In this document: piece by piece, positions 7,130 through 14,995 of the stretch
Numbering within the stretch: the first letter of the stretch is position 1
Layout of the letters: the number at the start of each line of letters is the position of its first letter
From: Streptomyces phaeochromogenes
Lineage (GTDB): Bacteria; Actinomycetota; Actinomycetes; Streptomycetales; Streptomycetaceae
Assembly (NCBI RefSeq): GCF_001418655.1
Contig: NZ_LIQZ01000038.1
Location: 1 to 42,486, forward strand
Length of the DNA stretch: 42,486 nucleotides
Direction of reading: 5' to 3'
Translations under genes and position numbers: made by a program
Notes under the pieces: model-generated
What the model was told of the DNA's origin: nothing
What the model saw: the letters and a program-made list of their open reading frames with translations, nothing else
The model's database searches: none

Positions 7130-8713
7130 GTGACCGACCCAGGCTCAGTACGCACTCGTTCGACCACCCCCATCCGCCGGGGGCGAACGGCGGGCGCACT
7201 CGCGTCCGTTGGCGTACTGCTCGCCGTCTCGGGATGCTCGGTGGCCGGCGGCGACCCCATCGGCGAGGGTCCCGGCACCCTGCGCGTCGTACTGCCCGAG
7301 GAGCCTCCGACGCTTGAGCCCTGCGATGCCTCGCTCACCGCGACGGGCCGGGTGACGCGCGCCAACATCACGGAGGCGCTGACCGAGCGGGACCCGTCCA
7401 CCGGGCGACTGGAACAGGCGCTGGCCACCAAGTGGACACGTAACTCACCCACTTCGTGGACCTTCACCCTGCGCGAAGGGGTCAAGTTCCATGACGACTC
7501 TCCGTTCACGGCCGAGGCCGCCGCGTTCTCCATCAAGCGCGCCACGGACTCGGACATCGACTGCAACGTCGACGGATACATCTTCACCGACAGCAAGATC
7601 ACCGCAAAGGCGGTCGACGACACCACACTTGAGGTCACCACGGCCGAGCCGGACCCGATCCTCCCGCTGCGTCTGTCCTTCGTCGAGATCGTGCCGACGA
7701 CCACGGACCCCGATTCCAGGGTGCGCGAGCCGGTCGGCACAGGTCCGTACCGGATCGACGAGTGGAGCCAGGGCCGCTTCCTCCGGCTGAAGCGCTTCTC
7801 CGGTTACTGGGGCGAGACCCCCGACTACGCGGCGGCCAAGTACGTCTGGCGCGCGGAGGGCAGCGTACGTGCGGCCATGGTCACCAACAACGAGGCGGAT
7901 GTGGCGATCGGACTCGCGCCCGAGGACGGGGCGGGCGACCGGGCGGTCGAGTTCACCACCAACGAGGTCTCGTATCTGCGCATGGACGCCACCAGGGCGC
8001 CTCTCGACGACGTGCGCATCCGACGGGCCATCAACTACGCAGTCGACAGGGAAGGTCTGGTCACCGCGGTCTTCTCGGGGCGGCCGAGCGGTCAGCTCGT
8101 GTCGAAGGGCGTCACCGGATACAACCCGCGCGTCAAGCCGTGGCCGTACGACCCGAAGCGCGCCAAGCGGCTGGTGGCCGAGGCCCGGGCCGACGGAGTG
8201 CCGACCGACACCACCATCACGATCATCGGCCGCACCGGCATCTACCCGAAGGCCGCCGAGGCGATGGAGGTCGTGCAGGACGGCCTGCTCAAGGCAGGGC
8301 TGAAAGTCAAGATCAAGATGCTGGACGTCAACGCCTGGCTGGAGTACCTGCTGCGCCCCTTCCCCAAGGGAATCGGCCCCACCCTCCTCCAGGCACAGCA
8401 CGGCAACCAGGCGGGAGACGCCGCGTTCACGATGGGACAGATCTACGGCAGCAAGGGCGCCCAGAGCAGCTACGGCACCCCCGAACTCGACGCGCTGACG
8501 AAGCAGGCGCAGCTCGCGTCGGGCGACAAGCGGCAGAAGGCCTTCGCGGACGCGTTCGCCCACCAGAACGACGAGGTCGTACGGGACGCCGTGATGGCCA
8601 ACATGACCGGCATCCTCGCCCTCTCCTCACACGTCCGCTACCGGCCGGACTCGGCGACCAACGACGAAATGCGGCTCTCCGACATGCGCCGCGCGGACCG
8701 AGGAAGGAGCTGA
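7130..8713 (+). CDS. Peptide-type ABC transporter substrate-binding lipoprotein (family 5)
   Basis: A 527-residue extracellular binding protein of the DppA/OppA/NikA superfamily, tethered as a lipoprotein. With the GTG start at 7130 (GGAGGA at 7121-7126) it has a basic N-region, a hydrophobic helix and the lipobox LAVSGC with Cys36. Family hallmarks are EPPTLEPCDAS, SWTFTLREGVKFHDDSPFTAEAAAFSIKRATD, VGTGPYRIDEWSQG and APLDDVRIRRAINYAVDREGLV. Earlier in-frame starts exist, but they overlap the palindrome and would place a long non-signal leader before the export signal. It is the first gene of a four-gene operon with two permeases and two ATPases. The ligand may be a peptide or another small molecule. 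Confidence 0.93.
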   Translation: MTDPGSVRTRSTTPIRRGRTAGALASVGVLLAVSGCSVAGGDPIGEGPGTLRVVLPEEPPTLEPCDASLTATGRVTRANITEALTERDPSTGRLEQALATKWTRNSPTSWTFTLREGVKFHDDSPFTAEAAAFSIKRATDSDIDCNVDGYIFTDSKITAKAVDDTTLEVTTAEPDPILPLRLSFVEIVPTTTDPDSRVREPVGTGPYRIDEWSQGRFLRLKRFSGYWGETPDYAAAKYVWRAEGSVRAAMVTNNEADVAIGLAPEDGAGDRAVEFTTNEVSYLRMDATRAPLDDVRIRRAINYAVDREGLVTAVFSGRPSGQLVSKGVTGYNPRVKPWPYDPKRAKRLVAEARADGVPTDTTITIIGRTGIYPKAAEAMEVVQDGLLKAGLKVKIKMLDVNAWLEYLLRPFPKGIGPTLLQAQHGNQAGDAAFTMGQIYGSKGAQSSYGTPELDALTKQAQLASGDKRQKAFADAFAHQNDEVVRDAVMANMTGILALSSHVRYRPDSATNDEMRLSDMRRADRGRS

Positions 8714-8716
8714 CCG

Positions 8717-9643
8717 ATGTTCACGATGCTGCGTCGCCGCGCGGTCTCCAGCGTCATTCCTCTACTGGTCGTGGTCCTGGGAGTGTTCTTCCTGGCCCGG
8801 CTCACCGGAGACCCCGCCAACCTGTACCTCCCGCTCAGCGCGACACCGGAGATGAGGGCCGAGTTCTCCGCCCGCAACGGTTTCGACCAGCCGCTGGTCA
8901 ACCAGTTCGGCGACTACCTGGTCCAGGTCGCCCACCTCGACTTCGGCGAGTCGCTGCGCACCGCCCAGTCGGCGAGCGGGGCGGTCCTGCGGGCCTTCCC
9001 CGCCACCCTCCAACTGGCCGGGTGGACGATGCTGCTCGCCATCGTGGGTGCCGTGGTGATCGGCAGCCTGGCGGCCTACCGGCCCAACTCGGCGACCGAC
9101 CGGATCGCGAGCTTCCTGTCCTCGACGGCCGCGAGCGTCCCCGACTTCTGGTTCGCCATCATGGGTGTGCTGGTCTTCGCGGTGACGCTGGGCTGGCTGC
9201 CCACCTCCGGCACGAGCGGCGCCGCGGCCTGGGTCCTGCCCGTGACCACACTGCTCATCCGTCCGTTCGGTGTGCTGGTCCAGGTGGTGCGCGGCGCCAT
9301 GGTCTCCGCGCTCTCCGCCCCGTACGTCAAAGTCGCGCGCAGCAAGGGCGCCAACGAAGTGCGGGTGGTCTTCGGGCACGCCCTGCGCAACGCGGCCGCA
9401 CCCGCGCTCACCGTCGCGGGCGACCTCGCCGTCGGACTGGTCAACGGTGCCGTCGTCGTCGAGACCATCTTCGGCTGGCCCGGCATCGGCAAGCTCATGA
9501 TCGACTCGGTTCTTCAGCGCGACTTCGCGGTGTTGCAGGCCGCCGTGCTGCTGACCGCCCTGGTGATCTTCGCGCTCAACATCCTCGTGGACATCTGCCA
9601 CGCGATCCTCGACCCGCGTGTCCGGCAGCGGGCGGCGGCGTGA
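8717..9643 (+). CDS. Peptide-type ABC transporter permease (DppB-like)
   Basis: A 308-residue inner-membrane subunit with about six transmembrane segments. The N-terminal helix (VSSVIPLLVVVLGVFFLARLTGD), the DppB-type LRAFPATLQLAGWTML region and the coupling loop around ARSKGANEVRVVFGHALRNA are typical of the family. The C-terminal VETIFGWPGIGKLMIDSVLQRDFAVLQ is the standard end of DppB-class permeases. The ATG lies three bases after the preceding stop, with AAGGAG upstream, so translation is coupled. It should pair with the permease half of the next gene to form the pore. Confidence 0.95.
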   Translation: MFTMLRRRAVSSVIPLLVVVLGVFFLARLTGDPANLYLPLSATPEMRAEFSARNGFDQPLVNQFGDYLVQVAHLDFGESLRTAQSASGAVLRAFPATLQLAGWTMLLAIVGAVVIGSLAAYRPNSATDRIASFLSSTAASVPDFWFAIMGVLVFAVTLGWLPTSGTSGAAAWVLPVTTLLIRPFGVLVQVVRGAMVSALSAPYVKVARSKGANEVRVVFGHALRNAAAPALTVAGDLAVGLVNGAVVVETIFGWPGIGKLMIDSVLQRDFAVLQAAVLLTALVIFALNILVDICHAILDPRVRQRAAA

Positions 9644-9657
9644 GTCAAGGAAGTGAC

Positions 9658-11853
9658 ATGCTCCAGAAGAACAACGGTCAGAGCGACAGCGCCGGGAGCG
9701 GCGACGTCCCGGAGGACGCGGGCGACGGCAGCGGCACAACTCCTGCGGCCGACCAGGTGGTGACGGCTCGGCGGAAGTGGCTCGCCCTGCTCCTCCAGGA
9801 CCGGTTCGCCTGCGCGGCGGTCCTGATCCTGATCGGCGTCGCGCTGTGTGCCGTGCTGGGTCCGCTGCTCATCGGGGACCTGGCGACACGTCAGAACCTC
9901 CGCGATCCCGGGCGGGAGCCCTTCAGTCTCGACCACGGCTGGGCGTTCGTCCTCGGCAGTGACTCCCTCGGCCGACCGGTCGCCGCTCGGCTGATAGCCG
10001 CGGCCGGGACCACCCTGTCCGTGGCCGTGCCCGCCGTGCTGTGTTCGCTCGTCGTCGGCTCGGTCTGGGGCATGTGGGCGGGCTTCCACGGCGGTTGGCG
10101 CGAGAACGTGTCCCTGCGGATCGCCGACGTGATCCTCAGCTTCCCGTCCCTTCTGCTGGCCGTGGTCGTGCTGTACGTGTTCTCGCCGAGCGCCTCCGGC
10201 ATCGTCCTGGTTCTCGCCGTCGCCCGGATCCCCGTGTACCTGCGCACCGCGCGGGCCGAGTCCGCGGAACTGCGCAGTCGCCTGTTCATGGACGCGGCCC
10301 GCACCTTCGGCACCAGCAGCTGGGCGAGCATCCGACGCCATGTCGCTCCCACGGTGCTGCCGACCCTGCTCACCGTCGCCGCGCTCGACTTCTGCTTCGT
10401 GATGCTGACCGAGTCCTCGCTGAGCTTCCTCGGCATCGGCATCCAGCCGCCGGACGTGAGCTGGGGCCTGATGGTGGCTCAGGGGCGCCAGGAGCTCCAG
10501 AGCTCGTGGTGGATCGCGGTCTTCCCCGGGCTCGCCATCGTCGTCACCACCGTCTCGGCAACGGTCCTCGCCGCCTGGGCCCGCCTCGCGACCGACCCGG
10601 GCCAGCGGTGGCGGCACGGCCTGCGCCGCGGGGGCCGCGGACGGCTCCGCCGGCCGGCGACCGGGGCGAACGGGGCCCGTCAGAGTTCGGCCGCCGAGAC
10701 GGCCGCGGTCGTGGCGGGGGCGGAGCCCGCGCACAGCCCAGCCCCATCGGGGCCGGAGATCGAGCACGCCCCGGCCGTGCCCGAGGCAGAAGCCGAGCCC
10801 ACCCCGGCAACGCCGGAAGCCGCACCCGCACCCGCACCCGCACCCGCACCCGCACCCGGCGACCATGCCTCAACCAGCCCCGCCACCCTGGCCGTCGACA
10901 GCCTGTCGGTCGACATCCGTACCGCCGCAGGACCCGTCCCCGTCGTACGCGGCGTCAGTTTCGCCGTGCGTTCGGGCGAGACGCTGGCCCTGCTGGGCGA
11001 GTCCGGGTGCGGCAAGAGCATGACGGCGCACGCGGTGGCCGGGCTGCTCGATCCGGCCGCCGAAGTCGTGGGCGGGCAGGCCCTGTTGGAGGGCGAGGAC
11101 CTGCTCGGGCTCGGCGCGCGGGCCAGGCGTCGGCTCGCCGGACCGGGCCTCGCCATCGTCTTCCAGGACGCTCTCAGCGCGCTCAACCCCGTCCAGACGG
11201 TGGGGGCGCAGCTCGCGGAGCCGTTCCGTATCCACGAGCGGATGTCCCGGCGCGCGGCGCGGGCGAGAGCGGTCGAGCTGATGGAGCGCGTCGGCATCCC
11301 GGAGGCGCGCTCGCGTGCGGGCGCCTACCCGCACCAGTTCTCCGGGGGCATGCGCCAGCGGTTGCTGATCGCGATGGCGGTCGCGCTCCGGCCGAAGGTC
11401 CTGCTCGCCGACGAGCCCACCACAGCGCTCGACGTCACCGTGCAGGCCCAGATCATGGACCTGCTGCGCGAACTGCGGAGCGAGCAGCGGATGGCTCTGG
11501 TCCTCATCACCCACGACCTCGGCCTGGTCGCCGAGCACGCGGACCGGGTCGCCGTCATGTACGCGGGTACGGTCGTGGAGACCGGCCCGGTGGCCGAGGT
11601 GTTCGGCAAGCCCAACCACCCTTACACGCGGGGCCTGTTGGAGTCGGTGCCGGCCGAGCAGCACAAGGGGACCCGGCTGAACTCCATCCCGGGAAGCCCG
11701 CCCGACCCCCGCTCCGTACCCTCCGGCTGCGCCTTCCGTATGCGGTGTCCCATGGCCCGCGACCTGTGCGCCACGCACCGGCCGGTGCTGGCCGCGACCG
11801 GAGCCGGCCGCGCCGCCGCCTGCCACTTCGGGAAGGAACTGGCCGATGCCTGA
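9658..11853 (+). CDS. DppC-DppD fusion: ABC permease plus ATP-binding protein
   Basis: A 731-residue fusion. Residues ~40-330 are a DppC-class permease (LGSDSLGRPVAARLIAAAG, coupling loop near MDAARTFGTSSWASIRRHV, then ESSLSFLGIGIQPPDVSWG). Residues ~335-405 are a low-complexity Ala/Pro/Glu linker with an (Ala-Pro) run. Residues ~410-731 are a DppD-class ATPase: Walker A GESGCGKS at 447, signature FSGGMRQR, Walker B VLLADEPTT, H-loop LITHD, and the C-terminal Cys-rich CAFRMRCPMARDLC typical of oligopeptide ATPases. The ATG at 9658 has AAGGA five bases upstream. Fused permease-ATPase proteins are known in actinobacteria. The fusion fixes a 1:1 ratio of pore half and motor; the second ATPase is separate. 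Confidence 0.93.
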   Translation: MLQKNNGQSDSAGSGDVPEDAGDGSGTTPAADQVVTARRKWLALLLQDRFACAAVLILIGVALCAVLGPLLIGDLATRQNLRDPGREPFSLDHGWAFVLGSDSLGRPVAARLIAAAGTTLSVAVPAVLCSLVVGSVWGMWAGFHGGWRENVSLRIADVILSFPSLLLAVVVLYVFSPSASGIVLVLAVARIPVYLRTARAESAELRSRLFMDAARTFGTSSWASIRRHVAPTVLPTLLTVAALDFCFVMLTESSLSFLGIGIQPPDVSWGLMVAQGRQELQSSWWIAVFPGLAIVVTTVSATVLAAWARLATDPGQRWRHGLRRGGRGRLRRPATGANGARQSSAAETAAVVAGAEPAHSPAPSGPEIEHAPAVPEAEAEPTPATPEAAPAPAPAPAPAPGDHASTSPATLAVDSLSVDIRTAAGPVPVVRGVSFAVRSGETLALLGESGCGKSMTAHAVAGLLDPAAEVVGGQALLEGEDLLGLGARARRRLAGPGLAIVFQDALSALNPVQTVGAQLAEPFRIHERMSRRAARARAVELMERVGIPEARSRAGAYPHQFSGGMRQRLLIAMAVALRPKVLLADEPTTALDVTVQAQIMDLLRELRSEQRMALVLITHDLGLVAEHADRVAVMYAGTVVETGPVAEVFGKPNHPYTRGLLESVPAEQHKGTRLNSIPGSPPDPRSVPSGCAFRMRCPMARDLCATHRPVLAATGAGRAAACHFGKELADA
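10822..10857 (+). repeat. Hexanucleotide microsatellite (GCACCC)x6 encoding Ala-Pro
   Basis: Six perfect copies of GCACCC encode the Ala-Pro part of the linker between permease and ATPase. Slippage by whole units keeps the frame, so linker length can vary between strains without breaking the protein. Confidence 0.9.
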
Positions 11854-12862
11854 GCCCGGGACGACACTGCTGGAGGCCACCGGCCTGACGAAGAGCTTCG
11901 CGGTTCCGCGTACCGCGAAGGGCAGCACCAGGCTGCGCGCGCTCGAAGGGGTCGATCTGCGTCTGGAGCGCGGGGAGACGCTCGGTCTGGTCGGCGAGTC
12001 CGGTTGCGGCAAGACCACGCTGGCCCGGGTGCTGCTGATGCTGGAGCGGCCCGACGCGGGCACCGTACGGTTCGACGGAGTGGACCCGTTCTCGTTGTCG
12101 GGGGCGAAGCTGCTCGCCTGGCGCCGCAAGGTGCAGATGGTCTTCCAGGACCCGTTCGGCTCGCTCAACCCCCGGCTGTGCGCGGCGGATCTGATCAGCG
12201 AGCCGTGGCTCACCCACCGCGATCTCGTGCCCGCCTCGAAGCGCGCGGCGCGCGTGGGTGAACTGCTGGAGATGGTCGGGCTGCGCGCGTCCGACGCGCG
12301 TCGCCACCCGCAGGAGTTCTCCGGAGGGCAACGTCAGCGGATCGGGATCGCCCGCGCCCTGGCGCTGGAGCCCGACGTCATCGTGTGCGACGAACCCGTC
12401 TCCGCGCTCGACCTGTCGGTACAGGCGCAGGTGCTCAACCTGCTGGGTGACCTGCGGGACGAGCTGGGACTCGCGTACGTGTTCATCTCGCACGACCTGT
12501 CCGTGGTGCGGCATGTCGCCGACCGGGTCGCCGTGATGTACCTCGGCAGGATCGTGGAGACGGGACCGGCGGAGGAGCTGTTCGAGCAGCCCCGGCACCC
12601 CTATACGGCAGCGCTCCTGTCGGCGGCCCCGTCCCTGGCGACCGGGGGCGGGGCGAAGAGGGAGCGCATCCTGCTGACCGGCGAGATCCCGTCACCGGCC
12701 GACCCACCGTCCGGCTGCCGGTTCAGGACCCGCTGCTGGCGCGCGGAGGACATCTGCGCCGAAACCGTCCCCACACCGACGCCCGAGGCCGCCCATCACA
12801 GAGCGGCCTGCCACTTCCCCCTGGAGGAGGTGACCGCGGCCAAGGCAGGCGCGCCACTTTAG
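11846..12862 (+). CDS. Peptide-type ABC transporter ATP-binding protein (DppF/OppF-like)
   Basis: A 338-residue cytoplasmic ATPase. Walker A is GESGCGKT, the Q-loop lies in VQMVFQDPFGSLNPR, the signature is FSGGQRQR, Walker B is VIVCDEPVSALD, and the H-loop is FISHD. The C-terminal CRFRTRCWRAEDIC stretch is the Cys-rich tail of oligopeptide/nickel-class ATPases. The ATG overlaps the end of the fusion gene by eight bases, giving tight translational coupling. It forms the nucleotide-binding pair with the ATPase half of the fusion and completes the transporter encoded from 7130. Confidence 0.95.
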   Translation: MPEPGTTLLEATGLTKSFAVPRTAKGSTRLRALEGVDLRLERGETLGLVGESGCGKTTLARVLLMLERPDAGTVRFDGVDPFSLSGAKLLAWRRKVQMVFQDPFGSLNPRLCAADLISEPWLTHRDLVPASKRAARVGELLEMVGLRASDARRHPQEFSGGQRQRIGIARALALEPDVIVCDEPVSALDLSVQAQVLNLLGDLRDELGLAYVFISHDLSVVRHVADRVAVMYLGRIVETGPAEELFEQPRHPYTAALLSAAPSLATGGGAKRERILLTGEIPSPADPPSGCRFRTRCWRAEDICAETVPTPTPEAAHHRAACHFPLEEVTAAKAGAPL

Positions 12863-12945
12863 GGGCGCGGGGCTGTATCGATATGCGGCTCCGCCGCGTG
12901 GGCGCGACCAGCCACAACGCACCCGCAGATTCACAGCCCCACCAA
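12861..12945. repeat. Dispersed Streptomyces intergenic repeat element
   Basis: The stretch beginning AGGGGCGCGGGGCTGT, with the small hairpin GCGGC-TCC-GCCGC and then GCGCGACCAGCCACAACG, resembles an intergenic sequence found many times between genes in Streptomyces chromosomes. I recognise it from memory; no copy count was made. It lies between convergent genes and could act as a terminator. Confidence 0.6.
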
Positions 12946-12954
12946 GCGCAGCGT

Positions 12955-13728
12955 CTAGCTGGCCGTACGCCGAATCCGCCCCGCGTACCGCGTCTCAAGG
13001 TCAAGGTTCCCCTCGAACCCCCCGGGCACGTTGGCCGAGACGTACACAGGCGGCCTCACTCCCGCTGCGAGCAGCAGCGAGGCCGCCTCGGCGACGGCCA
13101 TCTGGACGAGCATCACGCCGGTCAGGGTGGACAGGGCGCAGACGGAGCCGCCGCCGGGGAGTTCGAGAAGGGCGTCCCCCCGTGGCGCGGCGTTGTCCAG
13201 GACGACGTCGGCGATGTCGGCGAGCTTCCGGCCGCTGGGGTGGGAGGCGGGCACGGCCCGGGTGTGGCTCAGCGAGGTGATGGCCAGGACGCGGTGACCC
13301 CGCTCCTTGGCCCGCAGAGCCATCTCCACGATCACGCTGTTGACGCCCGAGTTGGAGATGATCACGAACAGGTCCTCGGGCCGCGGCTCGGCGAGGTCGT
13401 AGATCCGCTCGGCGACACCGGGCTTGCGTTCCAGGAGCGGGTCGTCGAGGACGCTCGGGGCGTCGCCTCCGTACAGGACGAGGTCGGCGATGCTCAGCCG
13501 GTTGGTGGGCACGAGCCCTCCGGCGCGTCCGGCGAGTTCCAGGACGATAGCCTGGGAGTGCCCGGTGCCGAACGCCTGGATCACGCCGTCGGTCCGCACG
13601 CAGTGAGCGATCAGCTCGGCGGCGCGCCGCACTTCACCCTCGGCGGACTGGGCGGACGCGGCGATGCGGTTCAGGGCGTCCAGGCCTTCACGCGCAAACC
13701 CGCTGGCGTTCACAGAGTCGACGGACAC
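12955..13728 (-). CDS. SIS-domain sugar-phosphate protein (UPF0309-type)
   Basis: A 257-residue cytoplasmic protein with one SIS domain, the fold that binds phosphosugars in isomerases, deaminases and MurQ-type enzymes. Evidence: IQAFGTGHSQAIVLELAGRAGG near the N-terminus, FVIISNSGVNSVIVEMA in the middle and the NVPGGFEGN segment near the end, a pattern of the UPF0309/SIS family. A Streptomyces coelicolor relative has been linked to glucosamine-6-phosphate metabolism, which would fit here, but the reaction is not proven. The GTG at 13728 is chosen because GGGGAG lies about seven bases upstream; the ATG at 13761 has AAGGG directly against it. It is divergent from the RpiR gene, and two candidate operator sites lie before it. 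Confidence 0.82.
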   Translation of the reverse strand: MSVDSVNASGFAREGLDALNRIAASAQSAEGEVRRAAELIAHCVRTDGVIQAFGTGHSQAIVLELAGRAGGLVPTNRLSIADLVLYGGDAPSVLDDPLLERKPGVAERIYDLAEPRPEDLFVIISNSGVNSVIVEMALRAKERGHRVLAITSLSHTRAVPASHPSGRKLADIADVVLDNAAPRGDALLELPGGGSVCALSTLTGVMLVQMAVAEAASLLLAAGVRPPVYVSANVPGGFEGNLDLETRYAGRIRRTAS

Positions 13729-13776
13729 GCGGCACTCCCCACCGGTGGATGAAACCACCATCCCTTACGAGCTTAC

Positions 13777-13793
13777 TTGAATGAATAAACCAT
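13777..13793 (-). promoter_or_regulatory. Candidate RpiR operator, SIS gene side
   Basis: Read on the minus strand, 13793 to 13777 is A-TGGTT-TATTC-ATTCA-A, an exact match to the shared motif TGGTY-N5-AWYCA. A weaker copy with one mismatch (TGGTG-GTTTC-ATCCA) lies at 13745-13761, closer to the start codon. Confidence 0.55.
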
Positions 13794-13871
13794 AGGTCAC
13801 GAGCGGCGGGCAACGCCCCCGCCACCGGCGCCGTCACCGCACCCCGGGCCGGACCCGGGCCAGGGGCACCT

Positions 13872-13888
13872 TTGGTCCTGAGATTCAA
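13872..13888 (+). promoter_or_regulatory. Candidate RpiR operator, rpiR side
   Basis: The sequence T-TGGTC-CTGAG-ATTCA-A is an exact match to the shared motif, about 70 bases before the regulator start, which suggests autoregulation. A poorer copy at 13904-13920 contains TGATACATTC, nearly identical to the site in front of the GH5 gene, and its TACATT may be the -10 element. Confidence 0.55.
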
Positions 13889-13959
13889 TCTGCGAGATGG
13901 TGGGTGGCTGATACATTCTCAGCTGCACAGCAGGCACCACCGAGGAGATCGGGTACCCC

Positions 13960-14865
13960 ATGGAACGGACCGGCGCCGGAATGCCCCCGACGGACGTCAC
14001 CTCACTGATCCGCACCGAGTTGCCCCGGCTGGCCGGCTCGCTCCGGAAGGTGGGCGAGCTGATCCTGGCGGATCCCGCGGCGGTCACCCACTCCTCCGCC
14101 GCCGAGCTGGGCCGCCGTACGGGCACGTCACAGGCCACGGTGACCCGGTTCTGCCGCGCCATCGGCCTCGACTCGTACCAGCATCTGCTGATCGAGCTGG
14201 CCCAGGAGCGCGGTCGCGGCGAGGTGTCCGACTGGGGCAGCGCGGAGATCGGCCCCGAGATCTCCCCGGACGACGGTCTCGAACGCGTCGTCACCGTCGT
14301 CGGCAGCGCCGACCTGCGCGCGGTCCAGCAGACGATCGACCGGATGGACCTGGACGCGCTGGAGCGCGCGGCCCAGGCCGTCGCCCGCGCGCGCCGCATC
14401 GACGTCTACGGCGTCGGTGGCAGCGGCGCCGTCGCCCAGGAGACCGAGACCCGCCTCTTCCGCATCGGCTGCTCGGTGCGGGGCTGGAACGAGGTGCACG
14501 GGGCGGCCACCTCCGCCGCGCTGCTCACCCCGGCGGACGTCGCCATCGGCATCTCCCACTCCGGGGCGACCCGCGAGACCATCGAGCCCTTCGAGCTCGC
14601 CAAGGAACGCGGCGCCACCACCGTGGCGCTCACCTCCGACCCGCGCTCGCCGCTGGCCCGGGCCGCCGACATCCGGCTGATCTCCGCCACCTCGGAGACC
14701 AGCTTCCGCACCGGAAGCATCGGCGGCCGGCACTCCGTACTCGTCCTCATCGACTGCCTGTACGTCCGGGTCGCCCAGCTCTCCTACCAGCGCGCGAGCG
14801 CCTCACTGGCGCTGACCGACCACATCACCCCGCAGCACACGGTGAAGAGCCGCCGGACCCGCTGA
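13960..14865 (+). CDS. RpiR-family transcriptional regulator
   Basis: A 301-residue regulator. Residues ~10-85 form the RpiR-type winged helix-turn-helix (ADPAAVTHSSAAELGRRTG and TSQATVTRFCRAIGLDSYQHL). Residues ~125-260 are a SIS effector domain (IDVYGVGGSGAVAQE, VAIGISHSGATRETIE, TTVALTSDPRSPLARAAD). RpiR proteins bind inverted repeats and respond to phosphosugars such as GlcNAc-6-phosphate. The first ATG, at 13960, has GAGGAG unusually far upstream; the ATG at 13981 is an alternative. It is the only intact regulator within the carbohydrate island and sits between the divergent SIS gene and the GH38 gene. I propose it controls the whole island through the repeated 17-bp site. Confidence 0.93.
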   Translation: MERTGAGMPPTDVTSLIRTELPRLAGSLRKVGELILADPAAVTHSSAAELGRRTGTSQATVTRFCRAIGLDSYQHLLIELAQERGRGEVSDWGSAEIGPEISPDDGLERVVTVVGSADLRAVQQTIDRMDLDALERAAQAVARARRIDVYGVGGSGAVAQETETRLFRIGCSVRGWNEVHGAATSAALLTPADVAIGISHSGATRETIEPFELAKERGATTVALTSDPRSPLARAADIRLISATSETSFRTGSIGGRHSVLVLIDCLYVRVAQLSYQRASASLALTDHITPQHTVKSRRTR

Positions 14866-14928
14866 CCCCGACCGACAATGGCCGGCGACGGCCGGCAATG
14901 TATGGATGAACCACCGAGAAAACCTGAA

Positions 14929-14947
14929 GATGGTTGTTTGAACCATC
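14929..14947. promoter_or_regulatory. Perfect palindromic operator before the GH38 gene
   Basis: GATGGTT-GTTTG-AACCATC is a perfect 7-bp inverted repeat with a 5-bp spacer, 48 bases before the GH38 start. It is the most symmetric member of the motif family and the best candidate for the core RpiR site. A one-mismatch copy lies at 14898-14914 on the minus strand. Confidence 0.65.
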
Positions 14948-14995
14948 CCCTCAGTGCCACGATGGTGCTCCGCCGAGCATCCTCGTAGGAGCCCC

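Noticed and set aside
13729..13761. An N-terminal extension of the SIS protein to the ATG at 13761
   Set aside because: AAGGG touches that ATG with no spacing, whereas the GTG at 13728 has a well-placed GGGGAG and starts where the family normally starts.
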